DNA of 64,000 bases from Melanocharis versteri (taxonomy: Eukaryota; Chordata; Aves; Passeriformes; Melanocharitidae). Numbering within the stretch: position 1 is the stretch's first letter; every line of letters begins with the position of its first letter. The notes below the pieces were generated by a model that did no database searches, was not told the DNA's origin, and saw only the letters and a list, made by a program, of their open reading frames with translations. Location: positions 24,979 to 88,978 of the forward strand of contig VZTG01000014.1 in assembly GCA_013397845.1 (NCBI GenBank), read 5' to 3'. Of the stretch, positions 1-11,300 are shown one piece after another. A program made the translations under genes and the position numbers.

Positions 1-966
1 GGGCAGCGCGCCGGGCGGGCGGGGGTGGCACCCGCGGGTCCCCGGACCGCAGCCCCTCCGGGGAGCTCCCGCCGCCCAGGCAGGGCTCATGGGGGAGGGG
101 GAGCCTGCTCTCCCCGCCCTCCCCGTCCACCCTCAGGGCTGACTCCCCTCCCGCACCCGTGGGGAGGGTCACGGGTGGGATGCTGGGAACCTGCGCCTGC
201 CTCAGTTTCCTCACTCCTGGGTGCGGCTCACCCCCGCTTTGAGGGATGCTGGTCCCCTCGCGGGGCTCCCCGCCTCTCCGCGATCCCTTCCCTGAGCCCC
301 CGCACCCGTGAAACCCATCCCCGTGGCCGGCGGGACCCTCAGCCCCCAGCAGGGCCCGAAGCATCGCCCGAAGGCGCCGGACTCCGAACAAAGAGCCGGG
401 GCCCGCCAGGAGGGGCTGCCCCACGCGGGGGGCCTGGGGGGACACGGGGGCCACGCAGCCACCAGCATCGTGTCAGGGACAAAGCAGCCCCCCGACTGTC
501 CCCGCTCCCCCCAGGCTGGCGTCCCAGCGTGTGTCCCCCCACCCCCCACAATGCCGAGGGAAAGAAGTGGCTCCGGGTGTCCCGCGCGAGAGTGGGACCC
601 CAGTGGAATCCCAAGTGGGGATCCCCGGAGTGGCAGCAGGTGACCCCAAGGTTGTGGGCACTCTGGGGGTAGTTTGGGAGCCCACACTGGGGGTGAAGGG
701 GGCTCTGCTGCTGTGCACCCCCCTTAGCCCCTCCCAAAAGGTGCTGAGGGACACAAGCACCCCAAAAGGATGTGGCTGAGCCCCAAGTCCAAGCCACTGA
801 GGGCTTGGTGCTGTTCCAGCCCGTGTCCATCCCGCACACTTCTGTGGAGGGGCTGCTTGTGAGTGCAGGGTGCTGCTGTGCTGGGGGACGCGGGCTGGGG
901 GACACAAGGGCTGGGGTGACTCCCTGTCACCTGGGGTCCCGGCTGACGGGGTGCTGTGCCCCACAG
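1..966. other. GC-rich METRN intron 1 sequence
   Basis: GC- and CpG-rich DNA directly 5' of METRN exon A. The open frames here on both strands have biased Pro/Gly/Arg composition and resemble no family I know; they come from the absence of AT-rich stop codons. I looked for the METRN first exon (a hydrophobic signal peptide, then a Cys-Ser-Trp-Arg-Gly-Ser-like end before a GT donor) and did not see it. The stretch is most likely intron. Confidence 0.5.
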
Positions 967-1567
967 CGGGCTGTCACAGGAGGCTGGCAGCGTGGAGCAG
1001 CTGTCCCTGCACTGTGCCGAGGGCTCGCTGGAATGGCTGTACCCCACGGGGGCCCTTCGCCTCCGCCTGGCCCCCCGCCTGCCCCCCACCAGCGCCGCCG
1101 TCAAGGGCGGGAGCCCCCCGCACGTCACCGCCTGCATCAAACCCACCGGGACTTTCCGGGGCGCTCAGCTCTACCTGGAGAGGGAGGGGGTGCTGGAGCT
1201 GCTGCTGCCAGAAGCCCCCCGGCCCCGCGCCCGCTGCTTCAGCTGGCTGCCCCAGGAGAAGGTGGCTCTGTTCCTGCAGGCCACCCCCCACCCCGACATC
1301 AGCCGCCGCATCGCCGCCTTCCGCTACGAGCTGCGGGGGGACTGGCTGGCCCGCCCGGCGCTGCCCGCCGCCAGCCTCAGCGCCGAAGGTGAGCGCCTCA
1401 CCCTGCCTCAGTTTCCCCTTCCCCTGCCGGGTGTCCGCAGGGGTGAGGAGGGGCTGGATCGGGGTGTTGTCCCCCTGGGTGGTGACAGGCTGTGCTTGGC
1501 CTCGCAGGTGCGTGCCGGCCGTGCAACGACACCGAGATCCTGATGGCCATTTGCACTAGTGACTTTG
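967..1567 (+). CDS. METRN: Meteorin (METRN-type), internal exons only; partial gene
   Basis: Two exons of a secreted meteorin-family protein, a factor known for glial differentiation and neurite growth. Exon A is 967-1388 and follows an acceptor ending CCCCACAG. Exon B is 1508-1567 and follows CCTCGCAG. Donors are GAAG|GTGAGC and TTTG|GTGAGT, and the phases agree (phase 2 in; GGT glycine split across the 1388/1508 junction). The joined frame reads SGLSQEAGSVEQL, CAEGSLEWLYPTGALRL, FLQATPHPDISRR, ACRPCNDTEILMAICTSDF. The family cysteines are present (HCAEG, TACIK, ARCFS, CRPC, ICTS). Wording such as QEAGSVEQL, LFLQATPH and the GACRPC junction is closer to METRN than to METRNL as I remember them. 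The signal-peptide exon ending in CSWRGS-like sequence is not seen in 1-966, so it should lie left of the window. The last exon, normally about half the protein, is not found downstream. The reading frame and splice sites are intact, so the visible part shows no decay. Confidence 0.88.
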
Positions 1568-4500
1568 GTGAGTGCAGGCCCCAGGGCTCGGAGAGGGGGG
1601 AACGGCCCCGCAAGTGGCACTGGGACACCTGTCCTGGCTGGCCTGGCCTGGCCTGGGCTGTGACAGGACGCTGGGACAGCCCCGAGCCACCAGCGCTGCA
1701 GGGCAGGAGCCGGGGGCTCGAGGGGGCACTGAGCTTCTTTGCCTCCTCAGCCCGTCCCCTCCTCAGAGCCATCTGTAAATCTGGGATTTCACTAGGCCAC
1801 AGCGGCAGAGCAAGGCCCTTCCCAGCTCCCCTCCTCACCAGGACCTTCCTTGGGCTGACTCAGAGAATCAAGAGAGCTTTTTTCCCTTCTAAGCGTAAGC
1901 TGATGTCTGAAACACAGTTCCAGCACTGCTCCTCCCTTTCGGGATGTGGCCATCGCGTGGCTCCTTCCAGCCAAGAGCCACCCCAGGCAGGGCTGTAAGG
2001 CCTTCCTGATACAACTTCTACATTTAATGACAAAGTGCTGTGGCAACTCCCCATTTATCTTATTAAATGGTCCCAGAACAGCTCTGAAAAATGTATTTAA
2101 CACAAAGATATCTATTAATTAATAAGCACATTAGTCAGCAATCAATACTGGGTTGATGATATTGTTTAAATTATGCATGGATAATAAGGATCTGGTTCTG
2201 CCTCCCTCATCTGTTTTAAGGCATATATTGAAAATGAGTAGTGCAGAACGGCTTTGCATTTTAAAAAGTTTGATTAAAATTATTTTTAAATAGACTAATC
2301 CCATGAACGTATTATATTGCATAAAATTAGCCCTGAGCACAGTCGGTTTATCACCTCAGTCTCTTCACAGCCCACTGATCAAGCAGACACTGGGAGCAGC
2401 CTGTTCCTTTCTCTGCCTTTGTGTTTTATTGTGGGGGCATTGTTGTGTGTTTGAAAGGCCTGAGCAGGGCATTCCCAGCAGTTCTTTCACCCAGGCTGCA
2501 CAAATCGTGCAGCTGACTCTGAGGCTGATCCCCCACTGCCACTGGTATTCTTGGGGGACAGAGGTGAAACCACAGCAAACACCCCCAGGATGCCCCACAG
2601 AACACACCTGGCTCTTTCTCTGCATGTCCAAATTTGCCTCTAAGCAGGGTTGTCAGAAATGGGAATAACTTAATAAAAGTGAACAAAGTCAACTGAATTA
2701 TCCTGGCATTTGCTTTGGTACCACTGCTGTGGTTTAATAGAGCTGAAATTCTCAGCCTGGACATTCTCAAAGTGGATTAAGAAGTATTTGTTTTACGTTC
2801 AGAAGCTGTCTGTGTAGGGATAAAGTTAATACATTATAATATTTAACATACTAATATTTATATTAATACGTCTAAGTGATATTAAATTAATTCCAGTCAT
2901 TTACACAAGCAGTTTTACCTGGATAGTTTTAAGTAAATTGACTGAAGCTCATTTACCTGAGGGTACACAAGGCCCAGAGCCAAGAGATTTGCTTTTAAAT
3001 TGTCCCTCTGAACATCCCCTGTCCTCCCTTCCTGCACAGGCACCTGAGGGAGCTGGTCCAGCTCCAGGTGGTTCTGCACAAATCCCACAAATCCACATCT
3101 GGCCGGGTTTGCTGCAGCTCCCTGCAGAGCAGCTCGTGCTGCCCTGGGATCGGGGTGGGACTGTGGCTTTGGCTCTGCCTGAGCCCAAAATGCAAAGCCA
3201 TCCCCAGCCTGCGGCAGGAGGGCTCTCACAGAGCCACAGGAATTACGGAATAAATGGATTTTCCCAGCCACGCTGCGTGTCTGGGTTGCTGAGGGATCCA
3301 GGTGGGAGTTCTCTCTGGTTTCACCACTGCTTTTGAGTGGCTGGAGAGGGAGCCCAGCTGGAATTGCACCTCCCTGCCTGGGATCATGGATGTGATCCCA
3401 ACAACAGCCTGGACACCCCTGCACATCAGGATGGACACCAGGCCAGGAGCCCCTGAGCACGGGGCAGGTGCTGAGGGCAGCCTGGATTGACCTCAGCAGC
3501 TCTGAAACCTCACAGACAAAACCCTTCTGGAGGTCACGCAGCCACAGGGGCCCCAACACCTGTGATACGAACAAAGCACCGTGTTCTGAGAGCTGCATCT
3601 CCAAATTAGCTTTAGGGTCTCCATGCGTTGCTTCCTTAATGATGTGAAACATAACAGCCGCGGCTGTAATAAAGATGAATTACTTTTTAATAAAATAATA
3701 AAACTCCAGTAAACACTCCAGGTTTATCACTTAATTTATCCCCAGTGCTCAGACAGAAAAAAAACTTTCGTTCTACTTGGTTTTTAATATTGTCAGTGAT
3801 TAGGTTTCAACAACCCTGTGCCAGCAGCGTGTGCCTCATTTCCCCGGACAGCCAGGGCAGGCCATAACTTCCTCTCCATCAGAGCTCTAATGCTGTAATT
3901 TAGAACTTCTGTCAAGATGAAAGATCTTCCCAGGGACTTGCAGCAGGCCCATGGCAACACTTTGGCACAGGGCTGGATAATGAAGTTTTCATTATTAAAT
4001 AAAGATATTTTAGGAATGTCATAACCTATAAATCCATTCTTCTACATCACATCAGCACAATACTTTGTTTATTCCTCATCCATTGATTCCACTCTGCCTG
4101 CAGCTCTCCATTCCCTGGTTTTTGGCTACCTTGCAGCACTTTGGAGTTGCCACAGAGATAAATTCCATGGGATGGGGAGGGCAGGGCTCACGTCCCTTTG
4201 CTGGCTGATGGGCTGAGCCCTGCAATTGGTGTTGCCCGGAGGAAGTGATGATGTGGCTCATCAGGAATTCTGGAAAGAGGAGGATTTTCAGGAGGAAATA
4301 AAGTCCAGCTGATTGGTGCCACGCTGGCTTTTGGGCAAAGGCACCGAGGGAAAGCCAAGGCAGATCCGCAACGAGAAAGCTTCCCTGCACCTAAAGCTCA
4401 CTGAGATAAATCAATAGATACCAGCAGGGAACTTGGTGCCTCCTAAAAACACCAGAAAGGAAATTATGAATTGAGCAAAGACAGGCCTGTTCACCTGTCA

Positions 4501-7500
4501 GAAAATTCTGTTTGTTTTCAGACTGAAAGCAAACTGCAAACCCTATCAGCACTGGAATTGATTGAAAATAATTTTCCCCTTGCAATGTTAAGCAAACAGG
4601 AAAGTTCCATGTGGCAGCACGAATGGTGTCTGTAATGGCTTGCTAAGATCCTGCTAATTAAAAAAAATAATCTCATTTGAAGATAGTTAATGGATTCAGC
4701 ATTTCTACAAAGTATTAGGAAGGCAACATTATCTGAACTTGGGGCCTGGGTGATTATTGTGCAATTAGTTGTGATTCAATTCACTGAAGAAAAATGCACC
4801 AAGGAATAACCACTGGCAACAAAATAAATGTCCTGGAATTGTGCTACCAACTGCTTTGATTTTGTCTTAAGTTCAGAATTTTGATGCTACCATGATGCTT
4901 TAATTGCAGCCCTGATTTCACATCACTGGGCTCGATTTATCCTATTAATGCTTTTCTCCCTTTCCCTGAGACAACCTCAGTGAATCCCTCCAGATCTGGG
5001 AGTTCTCCCTGTTCAAAGCAGATGCCAGCTCAGAAAACATCCTGCAGCATGGGGGTGAAAGTATCTGGGGTTCTGCATGATGAGGGCAGAGCACCCTTTG
5101 CCAGATTCAGTTGTTGCCTTCAGCACCATCAACAAAGGATTCTGGATTCTGGGCTCTGAGGGCAAACTCTGCTGTGCCAAGGACAGCCAGGGTGGCTCCG
5201 GGGTGGCAGGGGTGGCACAGTTGAATTTGGAGCTTGGGAGAAGCCAGGGGTGCTCTGCTGGCTGCCCCAAATCCCACCCTCACGCTGGGACTTCAGGGCT
5301 GCTGATGTGAAAATCGGATTTTTCCACTTAGAGAGCAGAGAAATGTTGGTGTCCATTTCTGGGGACAGATGTGAGGGACAGGACAGAACCAGGAGCAGCC
5401 AAACTGAGCAAGAAGCTTCCCATTGCCTTTTGCTGGACAATTCCTGGGGAGCACTCGCTCTGGAATTATCACACAGTTCTGTTGTCTCCCACCTGATCCC
5501 ATTTCTCTCTGTTTTAAACAATTTTTAGCCTCCCTTGCTCAGCACAGATGAAGTTGTGAGTTTGCACAACTGGATTTCAGTGGCAATGCTGAGTCCCATC
5601 AGGTTTCCATACAGAAGGGGAATCTGTATTCCTATGAAAATGTTCCCGAATTTCGGTGCAGGGTTCCCACGATAAAGCTGCAGAACGGCTCGAGGCGAGG
5701 CAGGACCAAAGGAAAGCACAGGCAGATAAGGATCAGCACTCAGATCCTGCCTTCTCTTCCTTTAAATAAACAAATAAATGAGTATGAACGGGAAGGAGCG
5801 GGGCTCGGGGAGCTCCTGGCACTCCACTAGGGGTCTGTCTCCGCTCAGCATCACCGGAGCGGGGCTGGGGAATCCTCGTGCCCCCGGCTCGGGAGATCAC
5901 AGCTCCCATCCCCGCTGGTCCGGCTCACCTGGAGGCTCCCAACGCTCCGGCTCCATTTCCCTATCAGTAGCATCTCCGGGGATAAAGTTCAAGCCCCGCT
6001 CGGCTCCCAGATGTGCCGGGTGGGGTCTCGGGGCACCTCGGGGTGGGTGGCCTGGCTGGGCCCGGGGCTGCTCTTGGAAGTTCTTCTATTTATGGAAATC
6101 ATCGCCTTTCATTTCGCTTAATTAAAGCACCCGGAGCGATTGGGCTCCCGATTCCAGGAGATGAAAGAGCTTTTGGAAGGCACACGGGGGCCAAAGCCGG
6201 AAGCCTAAACCTGAACCGAGCATTTAGTGGGAAGAGACGACAGGAGATTCAAATCCAGGCAGAGATTGAGCACCATCCCAGCTAAATCCTGAGCTCGGAT
6301 TCCTGCTGAGGAGTTTAACCTGCACAAAATAACACATCCCGGAATTTACTTCTGTTTCCACTACTGGCCCAAACCATAATGATTCATGAAAAAACCAACT
6401 GTAAATGACAATGCTCCACTTTCCTGCTTTATCCAGTTCTAAACTAATTCAAATATTCACCTGAAATGCACGTTTTTCATTTCACAGAAAAACTGTGTGA
6501 TAAAATTCTCCTGGCATCACAGAAGTGCTCCTCAGAGCAGTACCAACGTACAAAGATCGGGCAGATCAATCCCACTCCTGTGCTGCTAAATGGGCTTGCA
6601 GAGATCCACTCGTGGAAGGGATATTTGGGGTTTTGTGGGTGAGCCCATCCATCAGAACCTCGGTGCATTCAGACCCCATTGCATGTCATTATCTGTTCTG
6701 GCACCAGGAATATTCTGATCTCATCCTCAGCATGGCAAACCCAGACCCAGCATTATTAGTAGGCACTGGATTTGTGCCAGTGCAGTGTGGTGAGCTCAGC
6801 TCCCAGCCCTGGGCCGTTCTGCCTCCCCAGCGGCCACCTCAGGCAAAGCCACTGAAAAATGGCAAAAAGCAGTTCTGGAGGTGATTTTCTATTTGTGTTT
6901 CCCAGGTGGCGCCAGAAATACCCAACCCTGGTGTCTGGGCAGTGCGGGTGGGGATCTCTCTGCTGTTTAATTCCCTTTACGGCCCCACAGGCTGCTCCCT
7001 AACGGCCCCTTCACTTGCAGGAGCTGCTTTTTATCCCTCCAAGTTGTACAACTCCCCCCCATTTGTCACTGTGACATTTCCAGTGTCTCTCTGGTCACAC
7101 TGATGCCACTCCAGGTCTGTTACACCACTGGCAGTGGATTAGATGTAAAATAAAATCCATATAAACCTACAGAAGTTGACTCAGCCCTGTAAATTCCAAC
7201 TGCATTTCAAAAGGAGCCAAGTGCTCTTGGCAGAAGCACCAGGAGAAGGCACCCCCTGTGAGGGGCTCATCAGCACAGACAGCACCAGGAGATTTCTGCA
7301 CTCCCTGTTTCTTATCAGCCACTGACTGACTTTCCCCAGGGTCCCCTGGAAAACGCCACATGAAAATATCGCCTGGTTCCAGCTGGCCAGCGAGGTACTG
7401 GAGCAGGGAAATGAATCTGCTGAGCTAATGAAGCTTAGGTCAGGACTGGGTAAACACTGCAGGAAAGGATCTGCAAACATTTGTTCAAGTGAAGGCTTGG

Positions 7501-8099
7501 AGTGGGTTCCAGTGGCCCCCACGAGTCCCAGCGTCTCCCGAACCCCTCCCGGAGCCCTTGCACAAACGGACTCGTGTTGAAAAGAGTCTCCAGACAAAGC
7601 ACCACAAAAACACAGGCAGATACATGCTCAGATCTGAGCAGTTGCACAAATATTTCCTCTGATGAGTAATGGCACCCATGGCTCTCGAGCTGTTTGTGAA
7701 CTGGGAGTCACCTGCCTGCGAGTCCAGAATGCACCAAAGAACACGGAGTGGGGAAAGGCACTGGGCTGTGACAGAGCTGTTCCAGAAGGATTTGTTAATA
7801 TTTCTACTAAGATTCAACCCAACATCTTTCAGCTGGTTAGAAATTCACAGAAATATCTTTGGAAGCCATTCCTGGTATCGCCCCATTTATCCAAAAGCCT
7901 CTGAAGCCCTCTCTGCAGGAATCTGTGCATCCCAGGGCTCTTGCAAACACCGTCAGTAATTTCCTGATTATCCCAGCTCCACCAACACCAATATTCCTCC
8001 AGCAACTCAACCTGAGCACGGGATGGACCAAACTGCTGTGACACCAGAGTCGGGCAGCTGTTCCTCAGTGTCTGAACAGCCCCGGGCTCTCAGGAGCAG
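1568..8099. other. Gene desert, with a sharp drop in GC near 1.78 kb
   Basis: The first 200 bases after METRN exon B stay GC-rich. From about 1,780 onwards the sequence becomes AT-richer and stays so. AT-rich, TAAT/ATTA-bearing blocks occur at about 2,020-2,345, 2,800-2,910, 3,660-3,800 and 4,620-4,960; these could be regulatory but I cannot test conservation. A CpG-richer patch lies at 5,785-6,080. I see no exon, RNA gene or recognisable transposon. The open frames are short and lack family motifs. Confidence 0.5.
5785..6080. promoter_or_regulatory. CpG-rich patch in the desert, possible regulatory element
   Basis: Starting at AACGGGAAGGAGCGGGGCTCGG this stretch is clearly richer in G+C and CpG than its surroundings. 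An AATAAACAAATAAATG run lies just 5' of it, and AT-rich sequence containing ATTTATGG and TTAATTAAAG follows. No clear TATA box or paired splice site is visible. It could be an orphan CpG island, an enhancer, or only a local GC fluctuation. Confidence 0.25.
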
Positions 8100-8102
8100 G
8101 GC

Positions 8103-8350
8103 GGGTGAGAGGCAGAGGTGAGAGGTGGAGGTGAGAGGTGGAGGTGAGGGTCAGAGGTGGAGGTGAGAGGCGGAGGTGAGAGGCGGAGGTGAGAGGTGCA
8201 GGTGAGAGGTGGGGGTGAGAGGTGAAGGTNGAGCTGGAGGTGAGAGGTGCAGGTGAGAGGTGGAGGTGAGAGGGGGAGGTGAGAGATGCAGGTGAGAGGT
8301 GCGGGTCAGAGGTGGAGGTGAGAGGTGCAGGTGAGAGGTGCAGGTGAGGA
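8103..8350. repeat. 13-bp minisatellite, about 19 copies
   Basis: Tandem array of AGGTGAGAGGTGG and close variants (AGGTGAGAGGCGG, AGGTGAGAGGTGC, AGGTGAGGGTCAG). The 13-bp period gives a 13-residue superperiod on the opposite strand (His-Leu-His-Leu-Ser-Pro-Pro type), which explains the open frame there. A single undetermined base at 8,230 lies inside the array, so the copy number is uncertain. Confidence 0.92.
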
Positions 8351-11300
8351 TGTCACCAGGGCGCTCCTGAGGAGGCAGCACAGGAGGAGGAGGAGGTGTG
8401 GGAGGGGAGCCTGGAGGCCCCACCACGGCTGAGGTCGGAAGAAGATGCTCTCCTCTCTGGGGAAGGGTTTCTGGCAGTTGCCCACCCCAAATCAAGCTCC
8501 TACTGGCTCAGCCGAGCTCGGGAAAGCTGACACTGCGCCAGGAGCCTCTGACAAGCTGGATCTTGAAGGCTCAGAAAACAACGCCCTGACAACTTTTGTA
8601 TTTGCATAAACATCATTTAATGAGTTCTGTGCCATCTCATTTCTACGGGAGGCTGTGCCCAGACAATTTCCAAAAATGAGTTTAAATGCATGTAATTCTG
8701 GTGGGAAGAGCTTTCCTTGTGACACTTCCTGGAGGCAAAGGGTGCTGGAGGACAGGCCAGGCAGGGACAGGGAGCACAAATGTCCCTGTGCTGGCTCAGA
8801 CCGACCCCTGCACCGGGCTGCCAGTTCAGCCCACACAGCCCAGGCAGTTTAGCAAAGACTCTGGTGCTGGGTGCTCTCCCAGCAGCTTCCACTCCAGGAT
8901 TTGGATGCTAATAATCCTTTCTAAGACATTAAAATGATGTGTTGTGAGTTGTACTGATCACAGCTCTGAGCAAGCAAATAACCCCCGTGCTTTCTCCAGG
9001 GCTTCTGCTGAATATTTCCAGAACATTCCTGCACATTCGACCTGTGACACGTCTTTCCTTGAAAGAACAGACCTTCCTGGATTCCTTTGACTTGGTCTTT
9101 GGAATGGGAAAGCTTGCTCAGAGGAACTCCAAGCCTTTGAAGATAATTCATACATTGGTCAACAACTGTAATAAAGCAGCTAAAATTACAGTGTGCTCCA
9201 AGCACTGAACATTAAAGACTCTGCATTTTATAAAACTAATAAATCAAACATGGCAAGTGCTCAGCTCCTGGCTGGATCCAGATAATGGGAGCAGCTCCAC
9301 TTGCCCGAGTGGCAGCAGGGTTATGCACTCGGAGTCACTCTGCCTCCCAAAGTCACGGAATCAGCAGCGGATTTTGCAACTCCTACTCGGGCTGTTCCAC
9401 ATTCAGAGACTGACACAGAGCTGTTTATCACCAGAGGCTGATCAAGAGTGGCCTCCTCTCCCTTTCTGTCTCTCTCCCTCTTGTTTCTGTCGCTGAACTG
9501 TTTTGTTGCTGCCGACAGGAGCAATTTCTTCTGAAGCCATGCATTGCTGGTGATATGTTCTGAAAAACAAACCCTGTCGTAGTTCTCAAACACAAAATCA
9601 GAGGGGTTTCTCTGACTTCAGCTGAGTTAGCAAACAAATCTGCAAAGACTCTCACCAGCTTAAGGGTAACAGCCAGGCTTCTAAGGACAAGAAGTCGGCA
9701 CTCACATTTTCGTTGTGTGTCTGCTCTGTTCTCATGAGGATCCAGGAGCTGCCTCCTCCCACCAGCCTGAAAAGTCTTGGAAGAGCAGCACAAGCTGGGG
9801 CCAGTTTTTATCTTTTCTCTTTGCAATAGTCATAATATTGTACCTGGAAAATTTAGGGAGATGTGGGGTTTTTTCTTGAACAGAGGACGAGCCCTTTGTC
9901 CCAGGTTGGTGCAGCTGCTGATTTAGGTCCTACCGAACCAGAGAGCTGCCCTGCTCTGTGTTTCTGGCAGGACTCAGCAGCACATTTGTGACTTCCCCAT
10001 GCTTCTAACATGGAGAGAGGAGTAAAAAGAAAATTACACAACTTCTTAGGTTGTTCTCTTGGACTGTTTTTCCCTTTCTTGGAGTGGAATCGCTCTCAGA
10101 TTCCATTTGGGCCTCACAAGTAACGGTTGGTCTGTGCAGTTCAGTTCAACTGTTTGAAGTAGCCCAAGTTCCTCAGCTCAACATCCCAGAAAAATGCCTG
10201 GGAAGGTGACAAACACAGCACCAGGACTGTCCCTGCAGCTCTGACCTGGCTGCCTCCACCCTCCTGTGCGTCCTCCTGGGGTTGTGGATCCACTTAGCTG
10301 ACAGCCCAAGCTGCAAACAAAGGGAATGGGGAATGGAAATTTACTTCCATTTAGCTGCGACTGGGTTTTATGTGGAAAACGCACCCCACCCTCCCTATCT
10401 GAGGATCAGCAGCAGCAAACTCCCAGCGCCGTTGCTCAAGGGGAGATCTCCACTGTCAGGTTGATTTGCGATGCGTTTGAGTTGACAGAGCGCCTGGGGC
10501 AAGGGAGGAGGTGGGTTTGCAAAGGAAGGAAGGAAGGAGATTAAACCTCCATCAAAATGTGTGGTTACCTGTGCTAGAGAAGGGGAGAGGCAGTGGGGGA
10601 GGGTGGAAAGGCAGAAAACCTGGGAAAACTGCATTGCCAAATAGGGAAATGGGGAAAAGACCGAGATTTTACACAAGATCCCGGGCTTCCCATGCGCTCC
10701 TCGAACAAAGCCCCATTAGAGCACTTTCCTCCAAACCAGAGTCAAGCACCTTAGGGGAAGCTGTCCCAGGAACAGTCAGGAGGCAGCAGACATCCGATTT
10801 CAAACAGCAGTGAGCACGCCAGGCAGGAAAAGGAGAGCGTGCCAATGTTCAGATACTCTGAGAAGGGGCAGCTCCATTGGAAGTTCTGGAAGCTTGGATT
10901 GTTCAGTACCCCTGACAATAAGATTCCAGGTGATTCCAGTGCTGTCCTCACATCTGGAAATAGGTGACACTCTGTGCATGTTGGAGACACACAGATATTC
11001 CCTGCTCTGGGGAAAAGCAGGCAGTTACCACTGAGAGAGCTCTGTGTGGCTCTTTCTGGTTGAAGGAGCATCTAAAAATAAAACCTTGAATGACACTGAA
11101 ATGGCAAATAGGAAAAAAACAGTATTTTTTTTTAGTGCTGTGCTGGCAGAAGAGTGCAGGAGCATGATCTCAGGGCAGAAAAATTACAGCTCCTCCTTCA
11201 TGGCCACACACCTGAGTATCCCTAAATTTGGCTTATCAGGCTCGATCTGTGACTGAACCGAATAAAAAGCAGCGTTAAGTGTTTCCATCAGGTGGTTGAA

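Noticed and set aside
25..905. Overlapping open frames on both strands at the left edge
   Set aside because: Low-complexity Pro/Gly/Arg translations from GC-rich intron DNA; no signal-peptide exon of METRN could be made from them.
3360..3480. Sequence loosely like an old CR1 body (GGATGGACACCAGGCCAGG)
   Set aside because: Matches are too short and out of order to call an element.
8103..8350. Regular repeats considered as a CRISPR array
   Set aside because: Units are contiguous without unique spacers and the genome is vertebrate.
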